Source of the DNA: Sipunculus nudus
Taxonomy: Eukaryota; Annelida; Sipuncula; Golfingiida; Sipunculidae
NCBI GenBank assembly: GCA_026874595.1
Contig: CM049322.1
Location: 52,419,386-52,483,385, forward strand
Length of the DNA stretch: 64,000 nt
Reading direction: 5' to 3'
Below the pieces are notes generated by a model. It worked only from the letters and a program-made list of their open reading frames with translations, did no database searches and was not told the DNA's origin. The first letter of the stretch is position 1. The number at the start of each line of letters is the position of its first letter. The position numbers and the translations under genes are program-made. Shown here in pieces: positions 36,211 to 49,306 of the stretch.

Positions 36211-37092
36211 CGTTTATTCAGCTAACAGCGACGGGAGGCATATGATACCATCGGCTGAACAGTGTCACGACCGAGTCAAATGAAAGTGGATATTTGTTAT
36301 TGCAAATACGGCATCAGGTCTCAAGCATATGACCGGCCGGGAAGATCATACATGCGGAGGGATGAGGCTTCTCGTGTGGCGCGGGTGATAAGGCCTTATC
36401 TAAAGCAACACTGACAGTGGCTCACTCAGCTGGTGTGTTATATTCCCCTGAGCACTGATCGTTAGCAGAAACATACAGCACTAATCCCCCCCCTCCCCCG
36501 AAGCAACCCACCTCTCCCTGACTCTCTCTTTGAGAGAGTTAGCGCTCAGTTCCACCAACCGGCCATTGACCTATTATTTAAAACAGAATGATAGGTGTAA
36601 AAGAAAAGCATTCATGACAGACGCGTCCCTTATTTCGTATCCGTGTTGATCCGATCAACAACAAAACAAGCCGTTGTTTTGCAAGAATGCGGTGGGCGCA
36701 TGTAGTTTAGTGTTGTCAGTCTAATCAGAGAGTACAGCACTGAGTTATACATACACAGCGCTCCAATGGCTGATATAAAACTTGTAACAGCAGTTTACTG
36801 GCTTACCTTGTTTTAGTGCCCCCTGGCTCAGCTGAAGTAATCTTCAAGTTGGTCCATCCAGTATCGGACCAGCCCGAGTTGGTCGACTGGCAGTTGTTAA
36901 GTACAGGCTGTAACACGATACAGCAGTCAGTTGGTATCCAGTGACATATAATACGCAGCTGTAAACATTCCAGTTAATGTCAAAATGTCAAACGAGGCGG
37001 GGGTGCCCCGGTTAAATTTTATGGCACAAAATGCTGCAAGGCCAAATCTGTTAAAATAAGACGTAATCGTAGTGCTGTAGAAAAATTCGAAT
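36208..37092. other. Intergenic, relatively GC-rich, unique
   Basis: Richer in G+C than its surroundings and free of obvious repeats, but no ORF with a recognisable domain. It could hold regulatory sequence; nothing specific can be claimed. Confidence 0.3.
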
Positions 37093-38335
37093 GCTCTTGT
37101 TTGAGTAATATACGAGTATACTCAGGATGAAAGTTTTGCTCTTGTTTGAGTAAATATATACGAGTATACTCAGGATGAAAGTTTTGCTCTTGTTTGAGTA
37201 AATATATACGAGTATAATCAGGATGAAAGTTTTGCTCTTGTTTGAGTAAATATATACGAGTATACTCAGGATGAAAGTTTTGCTCTTGTTTGAGTAAATA
37301 TATACGAGTATACTCAGGATGAAAGTTTTGCTCTTGTTTGAGTAAATATATACGAGTATACTCAGGATGAAAGTTTTGCTCTTGTTTGAGTAAATATATA
37401 CGAGTACTCAGGATGAAAGTTTTGCTCTTGTTTGAGTAAATATATACGAGTATACTCAGGATGAAAGTTTTGCTCTTGTTTGAGTAAATATATACGAGTA
37501 TAATCAGGATGAAAGTTTTGCTCTTGTTTGAGTAAATATATACGAGTATATTCAGGATGAAAGTTTTGCTCTTGTTTGAGTAAATATATACGAGTATACT
37601 CAGGATGAAAGTTTTGCTCTTGTTTGAGTAAATATATACGAGTATAATCAGGATGAAAGTTTTGCTCTTGTTTGAGTAAATATATACGAGTATACTCAGG
37701 ATGAAAGTTTTGCTCTTGTTTGAGTAAATATATACCAGTATAATCAGGATGAAAGTTTTGCTCTTGTTTGAGTAAATATATACGAGTACTCAGGATGAAC
37801 GTTTTGCTCTTGTTTGAGTAAATATATACGAGTATACTCAGGATGAAAGTTTTGCTCTTGTTTGAGTAAATATATACGAGTATACTCAGGATGAAAGTTT
37901 TGCTCTTGTTTGAGTAAATATATACGAGTATACTTAGGATGAAAGTTTTGATCTTGTTTGAGTAAATATATACGAGTATACTCAGGATGAAAGTTTTGCT
38001 CTTGTTTGAGTAAATATATACGAGTATACTCACGATGAAAGTTTTGCTCTTGTTTGGATAAATATACACGAGTATAATCAGGATGAAAGTTTTGCTCTTG
38101 TTTGAGTAAATATATACGAGTATACTCAGGATGAAAGTTTTGCTCTTGTTTGAGTAAATATATACGAGTATACTCAGGATGAAAGTTTTGCTCTTGTTTG
38201 AGTAAATATACGAGTATAATCAGGATGAAAGTTTTGCTCTTGTTTGAGTTAATATATACGAGTATAATCAGGATGAAAGTTTTGCTCTTGTTTGAGTAAA
38301 TATATACGAGTATACTCAGGATGAAAGTTTTGCCT
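37093..38335. repeat. 48-bp satellite, 26 near-identical copies
   Basis: The unit contains GATGAAAGTTTTGCTCTTG, TTTGAGTAAATATATACGAG and TATACTCAG. Most variation is at one position (tatActcag, tataAtcag, tatAttcag), plus two 2-bp and a few small deletions. Since 48 is divisible by 3, long reverse-strand frames (235 and 217 codons) appear; they shift at the 2-bp deletions and have no other gene-like feature. Each typical unit contains the palindrome GAGTATACTC. Confidence 0.95.
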
Positions 38336-38469
38336 CGAGTAGTCGTTTGTGTACACGCAGAGCAGTCGGAAAATGTAAACCTGAAAGATGGAAACAATAG
38401 ATATCCTGTTAATGCATTGTAATATCTTAGTTGTTTCTGTATTGCGTCTGGTCAATTCAACTCAGTTTA

Positions 38470-38530
38470 ATAATAATAATTATTATTATTATTAACAACA
38501 ACAACAATAATAATTATTATTATTAACAAC

Positions 38531-38576
<46 letters not shown>

Positions 38577-38650
38577 TTAATAATAATAATAATTATTATA
38601 TATAATATTTATATATAATAATTATATATTAATATAATAATCATTATATA
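38470..38650. repeat. (AAT)n / (ATT)n microsatellite
   Basis: AATAAT and ATTATT tracts with AAC interruptions, then TATATAAT sequence. Confidence 0.9.
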
Positions 38651-39796
38651 TCTTTATAGATATATATGTATATATGTGTGTGTAGATACGTGTGTGCGTG
38701 CCTTATGCGCGCGCAAACTTTACATATTTCCTTCAATTATCAGCTTTCCGTCTATAACTAAAGAGTATTGTCACAGCAACGAACACTCGCGCCCAAGTCG
38801 GTCAGAGTAAAATGCATAACGGGCACACAAGTCTTAAATTTACCACTCTTTCCGGAAATAGTTTTGGTAGAAAATTAAAAACACTTTAAAGATCATTTAT
38901 TTAAAGATGGCAAAAAAAATCTCTTTATGAGGTGTAGATTATACAAAAATATTGTATAATAGCGTGCGTGCGGTCCACTCTTTGAGTGCACGCGGGATAA
39001 ATTTGTTGCTGTTATATGCGTACAGTTATTGTGATTGTGTGCGTGTGTTTTCTTGTGAAGGAATTTCAATCTCAGCTTTATTTTTGTTTTCCTAAAACAG
39101 TTGACTTGAAAAGTCGCCATAAAGAATGAAATATGAAATACAACTGTGGCCTCTATTGTTTTACATTCTGGGGGGGGGGGGGGGGGGGGGGGGGGAAGCC
39201 CGTCCACTGAGCGTTCTAAGATGAAAATGTAATCCAATCAATAATGAAGAAAACCATCACATCCTGTACGCATGCAGGTTATATGTGTTGCCAAATCACA
39301 TAAAATCCCTAAAAACACGCTTTATTCCCGATTACCCGTGATTGCACTTTTAAAGCAACTATACATAATAAGATTTATTGTGAATGTCCATTGCCAGGCT
39401 TATATAATCCCTTAATGTCCATTCCAAATGTATTATGAGGGAACAATATGTTGCAAAAAATCATGTGCACAGATGACAATGATATTTGAAGACAGGACTA
39501 GATTATCTGGGTGTACTTGGTCAAACGACAGATGGTTTCGTGCTTGACTCTCTGACACCGAGTCGTTAAGAACTGGCGTGACAGTTGTATCAGTTGATCA
39601 TCCGTATAAATTGTCAGGCTGGGTATTTAATCACTTAATGTTTTATCCAGTTTTTTAACCTCCGTCAACAGATGAATCGCTTGGGACATTTTAGGGAGAG
39701 ATGATTCCTTAATTGTCCTTCTCTTTTTTTATACCCTAACTCTTTCTCTCTATGATGTACTTGCCGGCCGCATGATTCATATAAAGCCCGTTTTCC

Positions 39797-39799
<3 letters not shown>
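38651..39799. other. Intergenic; 26-nt G-run at 39170-39195
   Basis: No gene recognised. The G-run is unbroken. Confidence 0.5.

Positions 39800-39870
<71 letters not shown>
39800..39870. repeat. (TA)n microsatellite
   Basis: Pure TA tract of about 35 units. Confidence 0.95.
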
Positions 39871-39872
<2 letters not shown>

Positions 39873-40457
39873 AAAACACAGCTAAAATATCCATATCGAC
39901 CATCTCATCCCATAACATGCGACATTTCTGTTCGAACATTTGATGAGAAAATAAACAGTATATCAATATATAGGCCTATAGCCACATTTTGGATCTTCGG
40001 ATTTGTTACGGAATCATACCCAAAACTCACGCATGTGCGTGAAAATGTGTGAACCATAAACTTTGGATAGAATACCTCCAATGCAGGCGTAATGTGTTAG
40101 GAGTGTTTGTCTCAAATGGATATTTTATTTAAATTAAGTGAGAACATTAAGCGCTTTCAGTTTTATATGTCTTGTTCTATATTAAAAATTTTACATATTC
40201 CTTGATTATCTCAGAACTTCACCTTTCTTCTATATACTGTACATATTTATGCAATACTTATCTTGCCTTTCAGCCAAAATATGAAAACAATTATTGCATA
40301 CAGGCTTCTATATATACTTAACTTATTATACTGACGTTGGCCTTTTGGTAAATTGAAAAAAATACACACTTGGGTGTTCAAAAGCATTTCTACCTTCGCT
40401 TCTTTTCCTTAAATATTTAACATTTAAATTACGAGCCTGTTGGACCAAACGAAACAA

Positions 40458-41530
40458 GGTACCTATAGGTCACAGTGTGCAGACGAAGTTGACCTTGAAG
40501 GAAAAAATCTAAAAAAAATTATCACATGGAGATAAAGTTTGAGAGAAACAGACACAAAAGCCATCATGGGTTGATATGATTGATTTGTATTAATGAAATT
40601 GTTGAAAAATAATATTGATCTGACCATGTGTTTTCTAATGATGAAACTGAAGCATGCGAATAGTTTGTGAACATAGGATCTATACAGTGAAGTCTCGTTA
40701 TAACGGGGTCCGTTACAACGGAAAACTCGAGTTACGGACAAATCTCTAGGGAACGAACGAGTGAACGTTAAAATTGGCTTTGATATAACGGAAAACTCGA
40801 GTTCCGGATCCGAACGGGCTGACATGAAACAGAATGAACCTCGCCTCTATATTCAGAATCGTTATAACGAAATATAATTATAGAGTGGCGGCGGTCAGGT
40901 CAAGGTTTCTCCATTGATCTTTGTTAAATCCCGCCGACAATGACCGGTTAATTAATACGTACATGACAGGGTTGTCAGAGTTTTTTATGTCGCGCTGTTT
41001 ACAACCTGTCTCAGTTTAGCGCACCCGTGTTCACAACTCGCGTATTTCTAGATGCTTGAGAGGAGGTGGAGGGAGGAAAAAATTATAAAAAAGGAAATTA
41101 ATTTGTTTAAAAATGCTACATTACCACACCAAGGCATCATTCAGATTACTCATTGAATTGATTATGATTACTCATTACTATTTCAAGAAGAGTTTGTCCA
41201 TTGGAGTTGAAACAGCTTTGCTATTACGGATAATACAGAGGAAATACAGTTCAAACATGCGCAATGACAAATACTGCATTCCACTTGGTCGGTGGGTGGG
41301 CTTGGAGTGGGGGGGGGGGGGGCTTATGAGAATAACTGTACACCTGTGACAGCAGGGGATCTCCCCCCCCCCTGCATGCAGTGAAACATTACAAATCATG
41401 CAGGTACCCTGGCATAGCGGACCTTCAGAGACAGGAATTATATGGCTTGACAATGCTAGTGATTACAATAAAGCTAAGGAAAAACTTAAATAACTAGCCA
41501 AATTTTTTAGCTTTTTTAAATTTCAGAATC
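40458..41530. repeat. Dispersed repeat family A, interrupted copy
   Basis: 40458-40690 resembles 52020-52252 (shared GAAGTTGACCTTGAAGG, TGGAGATAAAGT, GCATGNGAAYAGTTTGTGAAC). 41095-41530 resembles 52840-53230 (shared AAAAATGCTACATTA, ATGAGAATAACTGTACACCT). The two parts are in the same order in both places, so this is one long repeat; the middle differs, and a pogo-like MITE start sits at the break. Confidence 0.7.
40685..40870. mobile_element. pogo/Tigger-like MITE
   Basis: It starts ACAGTGAAGTCTCGTTATAACGG and repeats GGAAAACTCGAGTT and TATAACG, as in Tigger-type MITEs, which begin CAGTGAAACCTCGTTATAACG. The right end is not clear. Confidence 0.5.
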
Positions 41531-41539
41531 TTCAGTACA

Positions 41540-41737
41540 ATACAGTATTGAATAGTAAAGTGTAGTCAAGTATGGCATAATATGGTTTAGTGTTGTGTAG
41601 TATAGTATAGTATATATCATAACAAATTGTACAGTATTGTACAGTAGAATGTAGCAAAGTATATAGCAGAATATAGGTAAGTGAAGTTAAGTATGATACA
41701 GTAATTTAGAGTAAAATAGCATGGTATTGTGTATACA
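41540..41737. repeat. Degenerate TAGTA-type low-complexity tract
   Basis: GTAGTATAGTATAGTAT-like words with decay, leading into the 31-bp array. Confidence 0.6.
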
Positions 41738-41905
41738 TTTTGTAGTACACGTGTAGTGTGGTATATTATTTTGTAGTACACGTGTAGTGTGGTATATTAT
41801 TTTGTAGTACACGTGTATTGTTGTATATTATTTTGTAGTACACGTGTAGTGTAGTAAATTATTTTGTAGTACACGTGTAGTGCTGTATATTATTTTGTAG
41901 TTTTG
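41738..41905. repeat. 31-bp tandem repeat, 5 copies, CACGTG in each
   Basis: The unit is TTTTGTAGTACACGTGTAG followed by TGTGGTATATTA. Copies start at 41738, 41769, 41800, 41831 and 41862, with a partial sixth. Each has the palindrome ACACGTGT. Confidence 0.9.
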
Positions 41906-43018
41906 TAGCACTTTTCATTTCGTATATGGTTGTGCATGAAAATAACCGTTAAATATATAAGCATATAATTTAGAATATAACAGCAACCATAACATTTGAT
42001 ATTTCTATTCTTGAATAATACCTACAGGACCTGGTGTGACCAGGTGACACAATAACATTTCAATTAAACTCTTAGTTACAGATACAACAAGAAGGTAATC
42101 ATAGAGCTCATACCTCCGCCAACAACTTTATTCGCATTAAAGCCCGCCAAAAAAATTTTCCCACCAATATCATAAACATCTCACATAAATTCTCTTAAAT
42201 CGATTGGAAACATAAGGTAATAAGTATGTACAACAAATTGGGAAAAATGTATTTTGCCCATCCTTCTGGAAATGTTGGATATTTAAAAAAATCAAAAGTG
42301 TTAGCACGTTTTTGAGATTTTCGTTGGGAAAAATTGATGTAAAACGCAAAATAGTTATCGTTTTGTGCAGGCTATGGCTCTCTTTTAATCAACAATGATC
42401 ACGATTTCCTCAGCAGGGCAGACTCAGCTCGGGCTTTGTCGTATACAGTAAGACCTCGATTATCGGCCGCCTCAGTTCAGCGACCACCTAAAATGACTAC
42501 CATTTTTTCACCGTCCGATTTCTTTTTAGCTCTCTATGTGTGGATGTATACAGGAGAATGAACGAATCAGATCTGAAGATGGCATGAGACATATACATTC
42601 TGCAGTTAATTTCATTCTGTTCGACAGATTGCTTGCATTAAAAGGGATTCAACATTACAGTTCTCAGAAATTTGCTATTGTTCCTTTATGGATTTATCGA
42701 TTTGAATTCTGTTTCTTATGCATGGCAGGGTTTTCAGTTTGTCTCCTGCTTCCAAATTAAATTGGTCTTTAGTATTGGTCAAAATATATGATAATTGGGT
42801 CCAGATTTTACATTTCTACTTGGGTAAAATCTGAAATGTAATACACACATATGGCCACCTCTCTATTATAGGCAGAATGTCTGGTTACGTCAGTGTCCGC
42901 AATTTGGAAGTTCCACATATATATATATGAATGTGTGTGTATGTGTCGGTTTGTGTGTGCACGTGTTTGTAAATACTGATTCGCTTACTGAAATTCCTCG
43001 TATGTAGTATACCACAAC
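41906..43018. other. Intergenic; pogo-like MITE end near 42447
   Basis: ACAGTAAGACCTCGATTATCGG with CAGCGACCACC following (42446-42490) looks like a MITE terminus. The rest is unassigned. Confidence 0.35.
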
Positions 43019-43519
43019 TTAAAGGGGCCAAATCACCTATTAAGCATCTTGAATTAACACAAAAATAGCTTCTTCCCTTTCAATTAAATTTGTACCTGCC
43101 AAAATTTACTCTGAAACCATTTGCTTACTTCTGTAAACGATTGTCAAAAACAGTGGATTGGGCGCGATCAGTTTCAACATAAACACAGCTCGTGTGTCGC
43201 CCGGCCACAACACGTTTGAATCAGTAGATGCCATGACTGATTTGGCCTAAAAAAATGTAAAACATAATCCCGCTGGCTGAAACATCGCGTGTTGCGGCTA
43301 ACAATCGGACCTCCTGTCAGGCTGCCTTGTAATGGTAAACAGACACACGTGACTGTGTTTACAAACACAGAGCCATAACAGGGTGTTAAACAGCAGTATG
43401 ACAGGTACTGAAACTGTGAGCTGGGATGGTTTTGCTTGAAAAAAATTTTGTATAAAGCAAAACTGAACTGATAGTTTGAAAGAACAGGCATAACCTTACT
43501 CCTGATTATATCCCTTTAA
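43019..43519. mobile_element. TTAA-flanked MITE, 501 bp, intact
   Basis: The left end is TTAAAGGGGCCAAATCACCT; the right end, reverse-complemented, is TTAAAGGGATATAATCAGGA. The left end matches the element at 17751. There is no real gene inside; the 105-codon reverse frame lacks any domain. Confidence 0.6.
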
Positions 43520-45394
43520 CGAGGCGTTCCTCCTAATTTGGGTAAGAGGTGTTTAAATTTAATCTTTCTGGCTTTGGCGCCTTCTTTTCCAAGAAGCATT
43601 TCCTCATTTAGTGGCGTACCTGAAGGTAAATCTGTTCCCACACACAATGAACCTTTTTCTGAATTTACTCAGCAGTTTGTATGTACAAGCAACTGCCGGT
43701 TGCTGAACAACGGCATGCAAAAATGAGCCAATACATAAATACCCGCATACCCAATCCTACACGAACGTATTCAATGATTTATTGTGTATTTTGTTTTCTA
43801 TAACCAGCAGGCTAACCGCAAGTGCGTCATATTATACAGTGATGCTTATTGTTGGCGGATACCGAGGCTGTGTGCCCTTACTATTCGAGAATCAGCACGT
43901 TACAGCACAGCATCTAAATAACCGTTAAACAGACCAGCCTCATAAGCCAGCCAGAAGGTATTCTTATATGACTTACTGCAGTGTTGTTATAACAAGCGCG
44001 GCTGTTTGGGTTAATTATTAACCATGACTACCCATACATCATATCCCCATTCGTGAAATACCGTATACCCCGGTAAATCGCCTGTATGTAAGATCGACAA
44101 AATCAACGGTTTATCGAGGTTATAACTGAACAGAGCTATATTAAAATATCCGTAGCAACTATTAAAATGTATGCCAAAACTACCCATTTTTATGTCCTCC
44201 AATAGCATATTTAATATTCAGTTAACGTAACCACCTGAGAGACAGAAAAAAAGTAGACAAGTTTTTTTTTAATTTGTTCATGCACTGCTTCCTTGTAATA
44301 CCTTCACAGGCACATAGCGACACATCATTCGTGTTAAACGCGAGACGGTGCATGGTATAACTGTGTCTCCTCAACAGAGCCTGGTAGTATTACTGGAATA
44401 TATAGTATATATAATATATAAACAATATATAAAGAAAGAGAGAGAGAGAGAAATCAAATACTATACCTGTATACGTCTATTCTTATATTCTTGGCACAAA
44501 AGGCGTTCTAGCTTTTCTTCTGTTGCATGCCGTGTGTCATTGACTGCATGTATGCAGCACAGCTCTTTCTGTTTTTAGCTTTCCTTACACACATTTGAAC
44601 AAAGCCCATGCCGGAAGCATACAACGGTCATACAACACGAGCATCGCCCCACAGTGCGTCATCACTTACGGCAGGTATTGTTTTCAAATTTGCATATCGT
44701 TCTCGCCATCACCTGTTCCTTAATTAGGGTCATTGACTTATAAACTTAATTTACCGCGGACGCTCCTAAAAATGAGTCCACTAAATTGCCTTTACATTTC
44801 TTATATTCAAACCATACCTCAAGGTTTCTTTATATGAGACCATGAGACTGAATGCGACACGTGGCGGATATTAGATGTAATGATAACACAGATGCTCCCC
44901 TGTTATGTAAATTCAATTTTGCCCAAGTAAAGGGATGGATTAAGAAATTCCCAGGCATCAGTTATGACAATGACAGTCCATTCTTGGTGCTTAGTAGAGT
45001 TTAATGGAAATGTTTGTTAATTTCAAAAACATACCTACAACTTGAAACAACGAACTGCCTAGTTCAATGGTAGCGGCATCTGGCGTATGTTACAGGAAAC
45101 TATAAACTATTGCGATCTTTAAAAGGCCTAAAACTATCTGAAATATCTCCCGCATGCAGTGTCCCTTTATTCATACAATAGCCTTGATAGAATATATAAA
45201 CAAATTAATGTACACCTCCCTGAACTTCTTGAGTATCTGACAACTGGCTTTATTTAATTTACCACTGTCGAAATAATGGTAGGGTTATAAACTGTTGCTT
45301 TATAGCAGAAAGTTTGAAATTAAATTAATTTTAATTGATTAAAAAAGTTTATCGGTTGTTTGTATATATGTATACAGGTGCACCAAAGGGTTTA

Positions 45395-45433
<39 letters not shown>

Positions 45434-47011
45434 GTATATGATGTATGGATTAGGTCACTGAATATAATGTATAATATTGATGAAGCCCCCCTAAGTTGCT
45501 AAAAAGCATAGGACATACCCCCCCCCCCACACACACACACACATATCAACGACCCGACCCTTTGGCTATCTCTATAGTCTTTGACCCAAAATACCCCTAA
45601 ACTCAAAAATATTGTTAACTATTCTGAGCTACTTCTTGTGTTACTGTCTCTTTAAGCAGGATTTGTCTGTGTCACCTTACTGCACGGACATAGATACAAA
45701 AACGCAAATGGCGAGAATCCGGTGGATGCAAACCATTTACTTTATTATAGTCCCTTCCACAGCGAATAAACTCGTGCTCTATACTGGAAAGTTTTTTATG
45801 GTGAAAACTATTGCAAGATAAACTTAACACTCCTTATTCAGCGGTGATACCCTGCACTCGTTGTCTATCTCCTTTGTTTAAACCGCTGCTTTGTATAGCA
45901 AGATACTCCGGGTTTCACCACCAGGGCCGGCACAGAGCAAAGAATTGTAATCAGACCAATGAGAGCGTGGTATCGCATAGTGCATCCAGCCCCAAGATTT
46001 TTTAACCCGCGACACCTGCTCTCGTTTGTCTGATTCTTGGTCCTGTGTACTAGATCCGTTTTAACCAGAGCGCATGGAGATCCCATTTTATTGCCATGCA
46101 ACACATTTCCGTCTGTTACAATGTATTGGAATATATTTGTTTTAGGCTAGATCCTACCCCGACACAAAAGAATTAGGGCGTCATGTAAACAATTCAACCA
46201 GAAAGTTGGATTAAATTTTCAATTTACTTTCCATAGGAATATCAGATGGTTTCGCGCTATATATTATCATTTATCCCCCTCGGAGTATTGCGACACAACA
46301 GTCTTTATAAGTAATAATAAAAAATATATACTGTTTGGCTGCCGTCGGTGGCTAGCTTGCATTTTGAGACAATTACTAAAGAAACGTCATGTATTTAATC
46401 TATATCTTTCCCACATAATACTATTAATATGTAGTCTGGTCCTGAAACTTGTGTGTAAGGTGGGCTTACAGTTCCATCTTTTTTGCTTCTTTGCATATCT
46501 GGTATAATGGTGTTGAGATTGTTATACAAAAATTAAACTAAATTAAATTAAACATACATTAAAAAAAATTCCGGTATGGGAAAAACCGTCCAAACATGAT
46601 AAAGAAATAAACTACTCCCAGCCTAAGGGAGGCTGAAATGCTAGTTTAAATGCTGATATATAAAGACCGGTTATTTTACATAATGTTCTTGAATATTATT
46701 TATTTTAATTATTTCAATGATGCTACATATAGAAGTGACGACTAAATCCGACAATCAAGAATTTCAGATATACATGTAAATCCGGGGTTTAAGATTCAAT
46801 ACTTTCCGGACTCCTTCAGCAATCTTTGTTTTAGATTTGTTAGAGTGTTTACATGACATCATTCAATCAACAGCTACCAGCAGAGTCTGTTTAGCACGTG
46901 ACTATAGTGACCATGTTCGCTATAGAAGTCCTGACAGACTGGTATATAAACTGTAGACTGATTGTGTAAGATCTACACTTTTATGTTACTCAACACGCCT
47001 CACACAGCGGT
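43520..47011. other. Intergenic, no gene recognised
   Basis: Contains (TA)n near 45397-45430 and a C-run/CA tract near 45519-45545. Several 60-80 codon ORFs show no domain. I cannot exclude short exons of larger genes. Confidence 0.35.
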
Positions 47012-47203
47012 CAGTGGCGGATCCAGGGGGGGGGGGGTCCTTTTTGAGCCAAAACAACATTTTTTTAGGGTTCCAAACCAAATGTTGCGACTCTGATCCC
47101 CTCCTTTACGGACCAGAGGACCTTTTTATAGGTTTTCTTTCAGTCTTCCTGGGCGTGACCCTCCCCTTTCCAAAATCCTGGATCCTCCCCTGGCGGTGCA
47201 CTG
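47012..47203. mobile_element. Short MITE, CAGTGGCGGATCCAGG end
   Basis: The left end is CAGTGGCGGATCCAGGGG; the right end, reverse-complemented, reads CAGTGCACCGCC then GAGGATCCAGGA. The inverted ends differ by a small insertion. The interior carries a C/G-rich stretch. Confidence 0.5.
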
Positions 47204-48495
47204 CACTCATGTTGTTGTGTATAATTGATTATTATTGGTAACCACAAGGGCAATCCTGCTCTTGTTACTAAAATAAGCATTTGAGGAGTCCGTTCTTACA
47301 AGCTGAATGCTGGTCTATATGTTACACAGGTCTTCATCACTGACTGCCAGCCTGTATGTAAATGTGCTTTAGACTTGATTCCTAATACTCGAGTTATAGG
47401 TAAAAATAAGTGACAACTTACCAAAAACTATCGTTCCTTTGGGAGTTTTTCACTGAATGAATGTATAGCTGCAGTAGATCCCTGAAACCTGGATTACAGG
47501 GAGAGATTATGTTATCCGATGGTTATAAGCTGAGTTGTGACGAATGCGGATCATGCCATGATAACAGCCATAATTAAAGATAAGAGTCGGTTATTAAAGA
47601 TAACAGCGCTATGGTCACATGCAGGTTACGACCTCGGGTAAAGATAGACGGGGCAAGTTCACTCAGATATGCAGGAAGTAAGCGGAAAGAAAACCAATTA
47701 ATCTAACAAGAGGTACCAAAATAAATCAAACCAAACTGTTAACACCTACAACATGTACAACATGTATTGAAACAACAAACTTGAAACAAATGGTTTCGAC
47801 GGAAAAGTTAGCAAGAAACAACAGTCACGGAGGACCTAGGAGGGTAATCAAAATTGGAACAACTTTTCTAGAAAGACGCACACACACACGCACACATATA
47901 TATGTATATATTCCTTTTTATTGTCTTTGTGGCACATATCAAATACATTACAATTAGCAATATATGAATATAACTCTTAATAAAAAGTAAAGTATAAAGC
48001 TTTAAAATATAAGGAATTATGTATAGGTTAATTCTAAGCTAGTTTTAGATATATAATATTTCATAGGAAACTCAGACTATGAATATTCATATTTGACATA
48101 CCTATTTGGATTGACTTGTGTTTGGATGATCTGTACTTTGTCTATTCCGTCTATCTTTGTCATATTACTCTAAGATTAATTAATTAACATATCTTTGCTT
48201 AATGCTTGTATTATAGCGTCTTTTTAAAGCATAATATTCAAAGTATAAATTAGCTGTTCCTTTAACTTTTTTCAGGTTATCATACTGTAGTAACTTTCCG
48301 TCTTCGCTAAACACATCTTTAATATACAGTATACACCTGCGTTCACCCATTGTTGAAAATACAGTACTTTCCCTTTATATGCAACACTGTCATTATTCTA
48401 CAATATTTGTTTCTCACAAACATGCTCAATATCCTTACCATCTGATACACATTTCTGCACATTAATATAACAGAAAGGCAAACCTAAAACCTTTT
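47204..48495. other. Intergenic, no feature recognised
   Basis: AT-rich; short CA/TA tract near 47880-47910. Confidence 0.4.
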
Positions 48496-48989
48496 GGGTG
48501 CCTTTCCATATATGGAGAAGTTTTACATTTTTTTCCGCATGCGGAGATTCCCTTTCCGTATGTAGGGGTCCCCGCATGCGGGTAACCCATTAGTTGGGAT
48601 AAACGTATGCACTAATAATCATAATTTCTCAAACTGTAGTGTTATGCGTTAAGAAAATATTCAGTGTGAACATTTATACCGACGAGGCAGATTGAAGCGG
48701 ATTAATATCGTAAACCAAGCTTAAAAGGTGGCCTTTTCCTGTCACACTAACTTAAGCTGGCCCCGTGCCGTATCTCATTGAAGCTTGGTCGTATAATTTT
48801 ATGCAGTCTAAATAGCTCTATCAGCTCCTTATTCTTTTTAAAGACAAGGACACATCCCTGCTACTGATATATACATGTAGCATCCGCATGCGGGGCCAGC
48901 ACGTATGGAAAGGGGACATTGACAACACATTTGTCTGATTTCAACCGTGTAGTACCCGCGCGGGGGCCCGCATGTATGGAAAGCCACCC
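48496..48989. mobile_element. 494-bp MITE with GGGTGCCTTTCCATA ends
   Basis: The left end GGGTGCCTTTCCATATATG and the reverse-complemented right end GGGTGGCTTTCCATACATG match at 17 of 19 positions. The interior repeats CCGCATGCGG palindromes and CCTTTCCGTATG/CGTATGGAAAGG words near 48536, 48560, 48885 and 48950. No clear target duplication. Confidence 0.6.
48815..48880 (+). repeat. 65-bp direct duplication, copy 1
   Basis: It starts GCTCTATCAGCTCCTTATTC and ends TATATACATGTA. It matches 49307-49371 with one mismatch seen. This copy lies inside the 494-bp MITE. Confidence 0.85.
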
Positions 48990-49306
48990 TTATTTTGGCT
49001 CAACGTTTTTAAGTCGTATTATTGAATAAAATCATATTGTTCGGTCCAAACTGTTGCACTTACCATCTACCAATAGGCATCCACGTGCTCTCATTATCAC
49101 AGTCATTCATTTTATATCCATTTTCAGTACATAACATTCAGTGTATTTTTTATCTTGCACCTTTAAACCGCCATATGGATACGTTTGCTTCATAAAATTT
49201 CTATATAATTTCTCTCTCCCAAATTTAAACACCATTGTATTAATTTGTGTACAAAAATATTACGAGAAACTTTAGTAAATTTGCAGCCTATAAATCGGAG
49301 ATGGCT

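Noticed and set aside
37093-38335. CRISPR-like array
   Set aside because: There are no unique spacers: the full 48-bp period is repeated, and the context is an animal genome.
37362-38397. Reverse-strand frames of 235 and 217 codons with a 16-residue repeat
   Set aside because: They are produced by the 48-bp satellite (48 is divisible by 3), change frame at 2-bp deletions and have no start context, signal peptide or non-repetitive part.
45055-45085. tRNA-like stretch TAGTTCAATGGTAGCGGC
   Set aside because: It looks like a D-arm, but no box B, T-arm or acceptor stem is found downstream.
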